Assembly: GCA_007844125.1 (NCBI GenBank)
Contig: CM017567.1
Location: 42,987,562-43,051,561 of the forward strand
DNA from: Sinonovacula constricta
Taxonomy: Eukaryota > Mollusca > Bivalvia > Cardiida > Solecurtidae
Reading direction: 5' to 3'
Length of the DNA: 64,000 bases
Shown: one piece after another, positions 19,625 through 32,033 of the stretch
Layout: every line of letters starts with the position of its first letter
How positions within the stretch are numbered: the stretch's first letter is position 1
Position numbers and translations under genes: made by a program
The notes under the pieces: model-generated
What the model was told of the DNA's origin: nothing
Database searches by the model: none
The model's input: only the letters and a program-made list of their open reading frames with translations

Positions 19625-21130
19625 TGACCGGAAGCTAATCAACACTTACAGCCATGTAGAAACACAGACAGACAGGAAGCTGATCAACAGTTATAGCCAC
19701 GTAGAAACACAGAAAGAATGGAAGCTGGTCATCACTTATAGCCATGTAGAAACACAGACAGACCGGAAGCTGGTCAACAGCTATAGCCATATTGAAACAC
19801 AGAAAGACCGGAAGCTGGTCAACAGCTATAGCCATATAGAAACACAGAAAGACCGGAAGCTAATCAACACTTATAGCCATGTAGAAAAACAGACAGACCG
19901 AAAGCTGGTCAACAATTACAGATATATTGAAACACAGAAAGACCGGAAGCTGGTCAACAGCTATAGCCATGTAGAAACACAGACAGACCGAAAGATGGTC
20001 AACACTTATAGCCATGTAGAAACACAGACAGACCGGAAGCTGGTCAACAGCTATAGCCATGTAGAAACACAGACAGACCGAAAGCTGGTCAACAGCTATA
20101 GCCATGTAGAAACACAGACAGACCGAAAGCTGGTCAACAATTACAGATACATGCATATTGAAACACAGAAAGACCGGAAGCTGGTCAACAGCTATAGCCA
20201 TGTAGAAACACAGACAGACCGAAAGCTGGTCAACAATTACAGATATATTGAAACACAGAAAGACCGGAAGCTGGTCAACAGCTATAGCCATGTAGAAACA
20301 CAGACAGACCGAAAGATGGTCAACACTTATAGCCATGTAGAAACACAGACAGACCGGAAGCTGGTCAACAGCTATAGCCATGTAGAAACACAGACAGACC
20401 GAAAGCTGGTCAACAGCTATAGCCATGTAGAAACACAGACAGACCGAAAGCTGGTCAACAATTACAGATACATGTATATTGAAACACAGAAAGACCGGAA
20501 GCTGGTCAACAGCTATAGCCATGTAGAAACACAGACAGACCGAAAGCTGGTCAACACTTATAGCCATGTAGAAACACAGAAAGACCGGAAGCTGGTCAAC
20601 AGCTATAGCCATGTAGAAACACAGAAAGACCGAAAGCTGGTCAACAGCTATAGCCATGTAGAAACACAGAAAGACCGGAAGCTGATCAACAGTTATAGCC
20701 ATACAGAAACACAGACATACCGGAAGGTGATCAACACTTATAGCCATGTAGAAACACAGAAAGACCGGATGCTGTTCAAGAGTTATAGCCATATAGAAAC
20801 ACAGACATACCGGAAGGTGATCAACACTTATAGCCATGTAGAAACACAGAAAGACCGGAAGCTGATCAATACTTATAGCCATGTAGAAACACAGACAGGC
20901 CGGAAGCTAGCCAACAGCTACATCCATATTGAATCACAGATAGACCGGAAGCAGGTAAACAGTTATAGCAATATCAACAGAAAGACAGAATGGAAGCTGG
21001 TCAACAATTACAACCATATTGGAACACAGAAAGACCGAAAGCGGGCCAAGTGTTATAGCCATATTAGTACACAGACAGACCGGAAGCTGGTTAACTGTTC
21101 TTATAATTTTGAAACAGATGGACTGAAAGC
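19625..21130. repeat. Minisatellite, 45-bp unit, about 33 copies
   Basis: The unit is GGAAGCTGGTCAACAGCTAT AGCCATGTAGAAACACAGAC AGACC with minor variants (CAACACTTAT, AACAATTACAGATA, some copies 3-6 bp longer). Because 45 is a multiple of three, long frames stay open on both strands (plus, 15-residue repeats KLVNSYSHVETQTDR; minus, repeats of VDQLPVFLCFYMAI). I treat these as by-products. It lies in the intron between transporter exons 4 and 5. Confidence 0.92.
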
Positions 21131-21314
21131 AGGTAAAAGCGATAGTGTCTTGTCACACAAATCAATTTTGTTAGAGGATTGATAAATTTAAACAAGTATC
21201 GTTTTACAATTAATCAACAATAGACCGATATGCCGTGACAAGCCATTTAGGTCACCGATCAGAAGAATCTCGTGCATGACTTGATACTAATAGTGTCTAT
21301 AATATAAAGCTTAC

Positions 21315-21403
21315 AGCTGTAATGTTGCTAAATATCAGTCCCATAACTCGTTCGTCTACATCGGTAGCGTTCATTGTAGAATTGGCATAAGGCGCAAATG
21401 GAT
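21315..21403 (-). CDS. SLC23: SLC23-like transporter, exon 4 of those found
   Basis: An 89-bp exon after acceptor TTCTTTAG and before donor GCT|GTAAGC. Its first two bases complete an Asp codon begun by exon 3. It encodes PFAPYANSTMNATDVDERVM and then GLIFSNITA. Three N-glycosylation sequons (NST, NAT, NIT) in 29 residues point to the extracellular loop that precedes the next membrane span in SLC23 proteins. It joins in phase to exon 5 (…NITA|LQGSL…). Loop sequence is poorly conserved in the family, so the assignment rests on phase and order more than on similarity. Confidence 0.75.
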
Positions 21404-22600
21404 CTAAAGAAGAATATGTAATAACATGATTAATCTGATTTATTATTCTTCCTAAATATACAGTTCAACATTCATTTTATATAGCTTTGTTTTCAAAAAC
21501 TGCTTACATTATTTGAGTCATAAACACACATAGTTTCACATGCACTTGCCATGTCATTAACTTTTGAAACGAAACAATAATCAAAACGCTTGAAAGCGCT
21601 GTTTGGACGATGCTAGTGTTAGCCTACAAGAGATGAAATGTATGCAAGTAACGAAATGGAAATCAAGCAAATCTTCAGCTAGAAAACAGCCAGTTATTCT
21701 GAATAAAAATTATACATTGAGACAAAAGCTAGAACACAGTCACATCTGATTGGATGAAATTGTATATTAAACAATACCTTCTGATTTATTGTATTTTAGC
21801 TAAAATTATGTCGAAAATAACTGCCCATAAGTGCTAAGCGGGCGCAATCAAAATACATTTTCTTCCAAATTAACTCCCAGTTAGAATTTGGTCTGAAGAC
21901 CAACTATAGTAAAAGGCTCCACGACTATCATATTTATTAATTTGGTGAAGACTGGAACTTCTCTCCTGTGATCTGAATCTTAATCTCGCTTGCAAACCTG
22001 GTATAGAGCCGCGGAAGGCAGTGGCATCCAGTGCGGGATATCGCATATAGTATATAGTGCTAATCCAGCGGAGCACTCGCCTAATAACATATTTCTCCCA
22101 CAATGCGCACCAATGCGCGCCAATAGTCAATGTGGGATATTGTTTATTCATAAATCTGCATTTCGTGTATATTTGAATTAAACAATATAATCACTTGAGC
22201 ACCTAATAAGTCACCTTCTACATACATATTTGTTTCTGTACACGGACTGCTTTTTCCCAGGTAGGAAGACTGACCGCGGATCGTCAATCATGCACGCTTC
22301 TGAAATTAAGCTGTCTCATAAGTGAACATTAATTATGTCATATTCTTTTGGATGTTCTTTCAAAGCTTGAGACCGTTACTTGTCCGTTATGCCTAATGCT
22401 TATAAATTTATACGGTGCTTTGATAGCGTGGGGGCTAAGGAGACTGGCGCCCGTCATATTCACAAACGCCACTTAAAGTTCAGGCTGCTTCTCTGGCTTT
22501 GATGACCTTCTCTGGTAATGTTTTTCTTGATTCAAAAAGTCAATTTCACTAACTGTTAACGTTTTTTAGGTCTTCTAATCGAATTAATACCTATCTCTCG

Positions 22601-22870
22601 TCATAACTTGTCAAACAAAACGTCAGCGCTTGGACACTTATTCAAATGGATCGGTTTTCTTTTCATTGCTTGAATTCGAGAAACCCACCAGGAAGTGCGA
22701 GGTGAGAGCTCTGTAAAACCGGTTTAAGCACCCCAGTCGGTCCATATTGCCGGGTTTGCTCTTATTGTTAAATGACTCATCACGGATTTGTTCTCACATT
22801 TACTTTTGGCGTGTATGTGAATACCTTAGTCCTGTTTCTTTTCAATTTTTGTATATGTTGCAATGCTCAT
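22601..22870. repeat. Dispersed repeat, copy 1 of a family also at 26.2-26.9 kb
   Basis: Begins CATAACTTGTCAAACAAAAC, includes CCACCAGGAAGTGCGAGGT and GTAAAACCGGTTTAA and ends near GCAATGCTCATAG. It lacks a block of about 20 bp (GACCGTTCCAAGGCGCTAAC) present in the other copies. Confidence 0.7.
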
Positions 22871-23039
22871 AGGACTTTTCCTTATATATTCGTATTCAGA
22901 TTGAAAGTCATGCTACTTGTCTGGTTTCTTTTGGCGTTCACATTGAAATTCGTGCGGCTTTCTACCATACGTTTCAAATTCATTCTTCTGCTCTGTCTTT
23001 TCTGGCATTCACTTTGAATTTAATGCTTCTTCTTTGGCT

Positions 23040-24380
23040 TTGTTCATCTTCAGATTGAAATTCATGCTACTTCTCTAACTTTGATGACCTTCACATTGAA
23101 ATTCATGCTACTTCTCTAACTTTGATGACCTTCACATTGAAATTCATGCTACTTCTCTAACTTTGATGACCTTCACATTGAAATTCATGCTGCTTCTCTG
23201 GCTTTGATGACCTTCAGATTGAAATTCATGCTACTTCTCTAACTTTGATGACCTTCAGATTGAAATTCATGCTACGTCTCTAACTTTGATGACCTTCACA
23301 TTGAAATTCATGCTACGTCTCTAACTTTGATGACCTTCAGATTGAAATTCATGCTACGTCTCTAACTTTGATGACCTTCAGATTGAAATTCATGCTACGT
23401 CTCTAACTTTGATGACCTTCACATTGAAATTCATGCTACTTCTCTGGCTTTGTTGACCTTCAGATTGAAATTCATGCTACGTCTCTAACTTTGATGACCT
23501 TCAGATTGAAATTCATGCTACTTCTCTAACTTTGATGACCTTCACATTGAAATTCATGCTACTTCTCTAACTTTGATGACCTTCACATTGAAATTCATGC
23601 TGCTTCTCTGGCTTTGATGACCTTCAGATTGAAATTCATGCTTCTTCTCTAACTTTGATGACCTTCATATTGAAATTCATGCTACTTCTCTAACTTTGAT
23701 GACCTTCAGATTGAAATTCATGCTACGTCTCTAACTTTGATGACCTTCAGATTGAAATTCATGCTACGTCTCTAACTTTGATGACCTTCAGATTGAAATT
23801 CATGCTACGTCTCTAACTTTGATGACCTTCAGATTGAAATTCATGCTACGTCTCTAACTTTGATGACCTTCAGATTGAAATTCATGCTACGTCTCTAACT
23901 TTGATGACCTTTAGATTGAAATTCATGCTACGTCTCTAACTTTGATGACCTTCACATTGAAATTCATGCTACGTCTCTAACTTTGATGACCTTCAGATTG
24001 AAATTCATGCTACGTCTCTAACTTTGATGACCTTCAGATTGAAATTCATGCTACGTCTCTAACTTTGATGACCTTCAGATTGAAATTCATGCTACGTCTC
24101 TTACTTTGATGACCTTCACATTGAAATTCATGCTACTTCTCTAACTTTGATGACCTTCACATTGAAATTCATGCTGCTTCTCTGGCTTTGATGACCTTCA
24201 GATTGAAATTCATGCTTCTTCTCTAACTTTGATGACCTTCATATTGAAATTCATGCTACTTCTCTAACTTTGATGACCTTCAGATTGAAATTCATGCTAC
24301 GTCTCTAACTTTGATGACCTTCAGATTGAAATTCATGCTACGTCTCTAACTTTGATGACCTTCAAATTGAAGTTCATCCT
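23040..24380. repeat. Minisatellite, 41-bp unit, about 32 copies
   Basis: The unit is TTGAAATTCATGCTACTTCT CTAACTTTGATGACCTTCAC A, with CTACGTCTCT and GCTTCTCTGG variants that form small higher-order blocks (for example, the block with CTTCTTCTCT near 23640 recurs near 24215). It lies in the intron between exons 3 and 4. Confidence 0.92.
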
Positions 24381-25554
24381 GCTTCTTTGCTTGTTTTACT
24401 TCATATCTCTGGCTTTGATGCTCTTCAGATTGAACTTCGTGTTACTTTTCTGGCTTTTTATCTTCAGATTGAATTTCATGCTAGTTCTAAGGTCTTGGTG
24501 ATCGTCACATTGTATTTCATTTTATGCCATGCTACTTCTCTTGTTGTTGTTGTTTATTTTCAGATTAAATTTTAGGCCACTTCTCTTGCTTTTCTACCTT
24601 GACTTCTACTGCTCTGGCTTTGACGACCTTCAGTTAGAATTGCATGCTACTGTTCTTCAACTTAATACTGATGGTATTTTTATGACCTTTTATAAGTGTC
24701 AAATGTCAACTGCACCCTTTGATCGAGATTCCTGAAGAATCTTCGCCAAATGTTTTGAAAGCATCACAGTTACAATTGACATGAGTACGAAGTATTTATG
24801 CTGTTACTTTATCGGAAAGCACGTATATTCAAATCAACATTTAAAGTAATCGGCAGTTTAAGTTTCCCATGCAAGACACTCTGAAATCGTGAAAGTTAAA
24901 TTGTTTGTCTACCATGCTGTTCTACCTTCGTAAATTACAAAAGGTCGTTTAAATCATGTTTGCTCAAAACAAAGTCTTCTAGCAGACATAACAATGTTCA
25001 ATAACGGCTGCACAGCCCAACGAAGTTAAGTAGTAAAATGTTTTATACATTTGAGAGAATAAAAACTCTTTCTTAAACTTTTGAACAATGCACGAATGCA
25101 CAATAAAATTAACATTATTTTGTAAACACGGCTTAATTTTAATTTGGAGATCCAAAGATATGAGCCAACTTGTAGAATCTGTTTTCAGTTGAGATTTTAA
25201 TCAGGCTAAAATTTCGAATCAGTTTTTACTCGTATAACCTGTTTAACACTTCATTAAAATACATTGATACCTTAATTTTGTAAGATTAAAGGTGTTTAAC
25301 CTGTTGGAATTGTAACATTTTTCTCCAGAAATTTGAGCTTCAACAAAATCCTGAAAAATGTTCCTGCATGTAGGATATGGTTTGATTTGATTTTAGTCAG
25401 TTTCCTTTTAATATGTTGCATTGGCAAACAGTGTTTTACATTAAAATGTTTATTTTTTAAATAATCTTTTTTCTTATACGATATAATGTCACTCAATATC
25501 TATTACTCTTCTATGGGAGACTCTAGAAATAATAATGTGTTATATCTGTCTCAC

Positions 25555-25646
25555 CTTGACCAATAGTACAGAAGGATCCCTCTGAGGTGGAGAGCAATAA
25601 CAGTGGAACCACATACTCGGAAGCTGCTCCTTGGAACAGGGGTAAT
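25555..25646 (-). CDS. SLC23: SLC23-like transporter, exon 3 of those found
   Basis: A 92-bp exon after acceptor CATGCAG and before donor CAAG|GTGAGA. The first base completes an Arg codon (AG|A) from exon 2, and the last base starts an Asp codon completed by exon 4. It encodes LPLFQGAASEYVVPLLLLST and then SEGSFCTIGQ. R-L-P-x-x-Q-G followed by a V-P hydrophobic span is a well-conserved block of the SLC23/NCS2 family (end of one span, re-entrant region and next span). Splice phases match on both sides. Confidence 0.9.
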
Positions 25647-25859
25647 CTGCATGGAATTAGTATAGTGAATAAGTCGAATAATGCACTATATAACATGACC
25701 GTGAGCTACGCTGGCTGGTAAGGTAAACTCTTTTTTATAAAGAGGCATGGTAGAAAATTACTTGAACAAAAATCAGTAAAATAATCCATTGATTGTAAAT
25801 ATCTTCTTTTCTTCTGAACTAACTTTAAACGAAAAGTGTTCCTTCTTTTTGTAATCCTT

Positions 25860-26075
25860 ACATATAAATTGCAAGAGTTGCAATCATTACCTGATTTCAA
25901 ACATAGTCTTTTTATTCTCACCTGATGATTTCAAACAGTCATCGTAAATGTTGTCATTCTTACCTGATTTCAAACCTAGACATCGCAATGAATATATTTC
26001 TTTACCTTATTCCAAACAAAGTCAATACTATGGTTTCAATTCCTACCTGAATCCAGCCATAGTGATCGCTAGGGT
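25860..26075. repeat. Diverged patch of the exon-2-derived 41-bp satellite
   Basis: About five degenerate units (TTACCTGATTTCAAACATAGT, TTCTTACCTGATTTCAAACC, CCTACCTGAATCCAGCCATA) match the unit of the large array at 39.3-41.9 kb. The patch sits at the far end of intron 2, about 210 bp upstream of exon 3. Confidence 0.7.
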
Positions 26076-26228
26076 TGCAATTGACCCTTTTAGTTGTTTA
26101 AACATGTCGAGTCGGACTGACCTTCATATAGATAAACAGGATCATTTTTGCATTGCAATGTAGTATATATAGGGGACAATCGGCTTTTTTATAAATTAAA
26201 CTTCGCCGTTCTTATTCAAAAGAATGCC

Positions 26229-26860
26229 AGATTTTGTGTGAAATTAAGCGTTGGAGACGATTTTTCAATGACGTCACTACTGTCGTCATAGCTTTTCAAA
26301 CAAAACGTCAGCGCTTGGACACTTATTCAAATGGATCGGTTTTCTTTTCGTTGCTTGCATTCGAGAAACCCACCAGGAAGTGCAAGGTTAGTGCTCTGTA
26401 AAACCGGTTTAAACACCCCCAGTTAGTCCATATTGCCGAATGACCGTTCCAAGGCGCTAACTGTCGGGTTTGCTTTTATTGTTAAATGACTCATCACATA
26501 TTTTGTGTGAAATTAGGCGTTGGAGACGATTTTTCAATGACGTCACTACTGTCGTCATAGCTTGTCAAACAAAACGTCAGCGCTGGGACACTTATTCAAA
26601 TGGATCGGTTTTCTTTTCGTTGCTTGCATTCGAGAAACCCACCAGGAAGTGTGAGGTTAGTGCTCAGTAAAACCGGTTTAAACACACCAGTCAGTCCATA
26701 TTGCCGAATGACCGTTCCAAGGCGCTAACTGTCGGGTTTGCTCTTATTGTTAAATGACTCATCACTGATTTGTTCTCACTTTAACATTTGGCATGCATGT
26801 GAATACATTGGTCCAGTGTCGTTTCAATTTTTTTATATGTTGCAATGCTCATAGTCTATT
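26229..26860. repeat. Tandem duplication of a dispersed repeat, period 269 bp
   Basis: TTTTGTGTGAAATTA begins at about 26232 and again at 26501. Both copies run through GACGTCACTACTGTCGTCAT, CACCAGGAAGTG and GTAAAACCGGTTTAAACAC. The second copy continues into the flank shared with 22.8 kb. Confidence 0.8.
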
Positions 26861-27509
26861 TGAAACCAAATAGTAAAAAAAAACTCTTTTTTTTATTTCA
26901 CATAAAATTAATGAAGGTTCGTGTAAAAATCAGTAAATATATGTTTATGCCAAGCATCACAATTATGCAAACAAGAGATTCTATTGTAATGTTTTCGAAG
27001 TACTTTTTTATATTTGTTTTTTATTTCGGATGATTTGTGTTGTTGATTGTTTTACTAAATTTTTTCCAACATATTCTCATATATACATTTATAAAACAGT
27101 CTATAATAATTCCATCAAGTTTCTCACATTGCTATGCAAATGTAACAGGCTTTTAATTCCTCATTTATATGTTATATTATCTTATCTAAATATTAATTGT
27201 TTAAATATATCTACATATAGACCCATTGTTATTACGTTACAACACAGTATGGAACAAATTAAGCCACAATAATAGCCATTTCGGCCTATTAAATGGGATA
27301 AGGTATCCAACTTACAGTTACAATAATGTGTAAAGCTGATCAACATGAATGTTAGCTTCATTTCTGTACCTCTACGCACCGATATCTCGTGCATTGATAC
27401 CCTATATACCGTAATTGTTCAGTCACTTGTGTGTCTGATAGCGCCATCCCCAAAACCAGAATCAAAAAGCATTGCAAACCTTACTAGGACCAGTCTCTTA
27501 AAGATCGGC

Positions 27510-29640
27510 ATGCACGGATGAAAATCAAAGGCAGTCTTGGATTGCACATGGTAAACCCCGAGACAATAACTCAGTTACCTATGTGGAATATAAAGACGCG
27601 AAGCGCGCGTTTCGCAGGCATCATCGTCATGTAGGCAATGGCTTTCATACAAAATTAATTTCAGATTTAGATCGTGCTGCTTGAGTGGATATCAATTTGT
27701 TCTTGATACTGTTTAACAGACGAGGCAATTCCTTGCGAAATGGTAGTGAGATAAATTTTGATGGTAAAATGCTGCGTGGCCCGTCTGAATTTACGACAGC
27801 ATGGGGTAATTAATTCAAAACCTTATACAGTGATGTTGAACACCAATCTTATGACACATATTTTTAACACGATATCGCATATAAAGTAAATGAATTAAAA
27901 GTAAAGCCGTGTCCACGAACTTTCTGTTATAACATAAGTAAACAAGAGATTGAAAAAAAGCATTTTAGAATTAAAAAGGGGCAAATGTGCGGGCTAGACG
28001 GAGTTTACAATGAACATTTGATATATGATAAAACATACGTAATAGATATCTTAATGCAATTCTTCAGTATGATGTTCGAACGCTCATATGTTCCACTTGA
28101 CTTAAAAATGAGTTATATAGTTACTTTATATCAGGGCGGAAATATGCGTACAAACGACCCCAAAAGTTACAGAGCGATGACATTTTCTTCATCTATACTA
28201 AAGCTGTATGGGCGTGTTTACTTCACAGGCTCCAATCAGAAATAAATACAACTATCAATCGTCTACAGGGAGGGTTCCAACACGGATTGGGCTGCAATAT
28301 GACGTAATATCTGGTAATGGAATGTAAATATATCTGTAAAGAAAATAACAGTAAACTTTATGCCTGTTATTTTGATACAATGACCGCCTTTTACAGTGTG
28401 TGACATTCTAAATGTCTGGTTGGTTCCCAGTTTTGCAGGATACTAGACAAAGGGTTGTCGGTCCCCATTTGTCTACCTCCCTTACATAAATGATCTTATC
28501 ACGGAACTTCAAAAATCATCTCATGGATTGCCAATAGTCATAACAGTGTATGCACACCAACAGTAAAGAACGATATGCTTCTCTTGTCCCTGTCAGTTAA
28601 GGGTTTACAAAAAATGATAGACAATTGTTATAAGTACTCCTGCAGGTGGCGATTTCAGTACAATCCTTCGAAATGTGTAATAATTGTTTTAATGAAACAA
28701 AGAGGTTGTCAATGAAGACTAAACGTACATTTGTTCCTGGCAATCGCGCCATCAGCGAAGCCCATGAATACAAACACTTGGGGGTAATTGTACAGCCTTC
28801 CTATTCTTCTGTAAATCGCAATTATTATTATCATTCGAAATTAAGAAAAACCTTTTTCGGCATACTTAACCGTACTTCTCACGATGTTGGTTTAAGCTCC
28901 ATTCCATGCAAGCATATATACAATCACATCGTTCTACCGAAAGCCTTGAATGTTTATATAACTTGAGACAAAGTGAGACAATAAATCTTGAACGTGCGCA
29001 TCGCCTTTGTATTTAGTCAATACAAGGCATGGTATTCACAACGCGAACTGATATTGATCTAAGCATGATTGGTTGTCTTCCACTGAATGCTGAAATTGAC
29101 TTACCTAAGTTAATCCTACTAGGCCATGTCGCCTGTAATTACCTGTACCATTAAACGGCTGTTTTATATAGACTGTTTTAATATCACCAGACAATGGATA
29201 TAATGGGATATAGCCCTAGTATTTACAAGATCTTAAATACATATGCCATTAGAGATTTCGGTCAATTCATTGTCAATATGGTACATCTGATATCTGGTTA
29301 TAGGCATCGTCCAATGTCGGACATGTTAACTTTGGCAAGACCTTTGGTAAGTTAATCGCATTTACATCACGGTTTTAATGAAACTTGTGTCAAAATGTGA
29401 CTCCCCTTTGAATGATGTATGCTTGACTGATCACATATTGTTTGATTGCTATAAGTTTGATGTGTTTAAGGGTAGACTGTTACAGTGTTTCCAGACTGTG
29501 TTTGTGCTGCACAGACATTCCTTAGTCAATGCATTACTTGGTGAGCGCTGTGAAAGATACGACACCTTCCTTGGATGTACATTTAAGTATCTTCACTTTG
29601 CAATGACTTGCATACAATTTAACACACTTCAATAACACAT
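27510..29640 (+). pseudogene. LINE reverse transcriptase, heavily mutated copy
   Basis: Plus-strand frames with many stops spell an ORF2 fragment: EYKDAKRAFRRHHRHVGNG, KKGQMCGLDGVYNEHL, FERSYVPLDLKMSYIV, KSYRAMTFSSSILKLYGR, TVKNDMLLLSLSVKGLQ, SKLRKTFFGILNRTS and HIYNHIVLPKALN. The order and wording match the copy at 36.8-39.2 kb on the other strand, so both belong to one family. The catalytic box reads V-K-N-D here against V-A-D-D in the other copy, so this one is dead. It ends near 29640 with the C-terminal region LTDHILFDCYKF. Confidence 0.85.
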
Positions 29641-29649
29641 CCCAACTTT

Positions 29650-30915
29650 ACATAAACTGATTATAAACACTAAAATATTGTATTGTGACTTATCTATCTT
29701 TATGTCACATATTGTTTACATGTTTGATATATCATTGTTTTGTCTACATACATATAGACCGAAATAGACATACACTAACTGCGATTAGATTGTTGTCCTG
29801 TAAAAAATATGCACAAATTATACATTCTTTCTACGATTGTTGTTTATTTTATTTCTATATAAATATTGTATTTTTAAGTTGTTCATTAAATAGCTAATCG
29901 TCGATTCATGCTATCGTGTTTTCTCGCAATTTCATATGTCAATGTTAAAATTATGAACTAAAGAGTGAAGATTGGGGATAGTATGTTGAATTGCATTTCT
30001 AGTTTTGAGTTACTTTTCATCATTTAAACTGCTTTTTCCAAGCAGTTGCAATGTATTTAACAATATCAGTTCAGTAAATATAGACATCTTTTTTCTTTAC
30101 AACGTACAAGCAAAATAACAATTGTCTTACTTAACATAATATGATCCTCTTCTACACACGGATTAAATACGTAAATACGTAATAACACCAGGCATACAAG
30201 TCAAAACCACAGGATTGCAGCTTTAGGACCCTATCGCAGATATCTTTATGTTTATTTTCCTTCAATAGTATGAAGAGTGTACAAGACATACATAATTCGG
30301 AACACAAAACAATATAAAGAACATGTTAATGTAAATGTAGACAACCGTCCATTTGAAATGCATACTCTTACAAATATGATATTATACACTGACATTATAG
30401 TATTTTAAAAGGTTCAAATAGAGAACTTTATTTAAAGAGACACATTGCTCTGATAGCCATCACGTACGAAAAAGAGACAGACGTTTATACATATTAATAT
30501 GAATAAATATGAGAAAAAATCTTCTGACATTTAAATTTGGAAATGATATCTTAACTCCAAAAATATTTAGATCTTGTCGAAACGATAAACAAGATTTAAA
30601 CGATGGGGTTAGATAGATGAGACACCCTGTAGAAAAAAACAAACAAAGAAAACAAGCTTAACAGACAAACTAACAAAGAACATCAAAACGGAAATATCAG
30701 AAACGCATACATACACGTAATCTAAACATTGACACCCTCGTCAGGCACCTTTTTTTCTTTTATTGTCTCCCTGGCCGTTGCGAAATCGAAATTTTAGGCC
30801 AGGGACGAAAATTGAACGGACTAAAATACTCGTACAAGCATACACAGGCACACACAAACATTCACAAACGGGCTCACGTGCGAGCTCTGTTAGCTCATGT
30901 AATATAATGACTATA
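29650..30915. other. AT-rich spacer, nothing recognised
   Basis: No exon matching the transporter and no array is seen. The minus strand carries a few unremarkable short open frames. Confidence 0.4.
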
Positions 30916-30920
30916 AAGAT

Positions 30921-30968
30921 GTATATATATATATATATATAAATAAATATAAATATATATATAAATAA

Positions 30969-31050
<82 letters not shown>
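30921..31050. repeat. (AT)n microsatellite
   Basis: Two AT runs separated by AAATAAATATAAATATAT sequence. The run from about 30974 to 31048 is pure AT. It directly precedes the 22-bp array. Confidence 0.95.
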
Positions 31051-31053
<3 letters not shown>

Positions 31054-31124
31054 ATTCCAATAACAGCCATCGCTTGTGTTGGAATTGCCAATTGATTAAA
31101 ACATAATCATCGGTTTTCTGTACT

Positions 31125-31878
31125 TCGTTCATAGATAGTAAGTGCTTCGTTCATAGATAGTAAGTGCTTCGTTCATAGATAGTAAGTGCTTCGTTCATAG
31201 ATAGTAAGTATTTCGTTCATAGATAGTAAGTACTTCGTTCATAGATAGTAAGTGCTTCGTTCATAGATAGTAAGTACTTCGTTCATAGATAGTAAGTGCT
31301 TCGTTCATAGATAGTAAGTGCTTCGTTCATAGATAGTAAGTACTTCGTTCATAGATAGTAAGTGCTTCGTTCATAGATAGTAAGTACTTCGTTCATAGAT
31401 AGTAAGTGCTTCGTTCATAGATAGTAAGTACTTCGTTCATAGATAGTAAGTACTTCGTTCATAGATAGTAAGTGCTTCGTTCATAGATAGTAAGTACTTC
31501 GTTCATAGATAGTAAGTGCTTCGTTCATAGATAGTAAGTACTTCGTTCATAGATAGTAAGTGCTTCGTTCATAGATAGTAAGTGCTTCGTTCATAGATAG
31601 TAAGTACTTCGTTCATAGATAGTAAGTGCTTCGTTCATAGATAGTAAATACTTCGTTCATAGATAGTAAGTACTTCGTTCATAGATAGTAAGTGCTTCGT
31701 TCATAGATAGTAATACTTCGTTCATAGATAGTAAGTGCTTCGTTCATAGATAGTAAGTGCTTCGTTCATAGATAGTAAGTACTTCGTTCATAGATAGTAA
31801 GTACTCCGTTCATAGATAGTAAGTACTTCGTTCATAGATAGTAAGTGCTTCGTTCATAGATAGTAAGTGCTTCGGGCG
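31125..31878. repeat. Minisatellite, 22-bp unit, about 34 copies
   Basis: The unit AGATAGTAAGTGCTTCGTTC AT alternates with the TACTTCG variant in an irregular pattern. One copy near 31710 lacks one base. It is very homogeneous, suggesting recent expansion. It abuts the LINE fragment that starts at about 31.9 kb. Confidence 0.95.
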
Positions 31879-32033
31879 TAATTCTTTCTTCATTCTAAAC
31901 AAAAGTTTAGCAAGTGTTGTAATTTTACCAGATTCGATACATCGCTTGGGTTGTTATTCTTGCATGATTCCGAAAACAGAGCTATGGATTTTATTTCGTA
32001 CATAACTTCAAACCTTTTCATCGCAAGAGAAAA

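Noticed and set aside
21870..22151. Minus-strand frame of 93 codons as a possible transporter exon
   Set aside because: No family resemblance, and the exons on both sides already join in phase without it.
31125..31878. Array of perfect GTAAGT splice-donor-like sequences
   Set aside because: They are on the plus strand, antisense to the transporter, with no plus-strand exon attached; chance content of the 22-bp unit.
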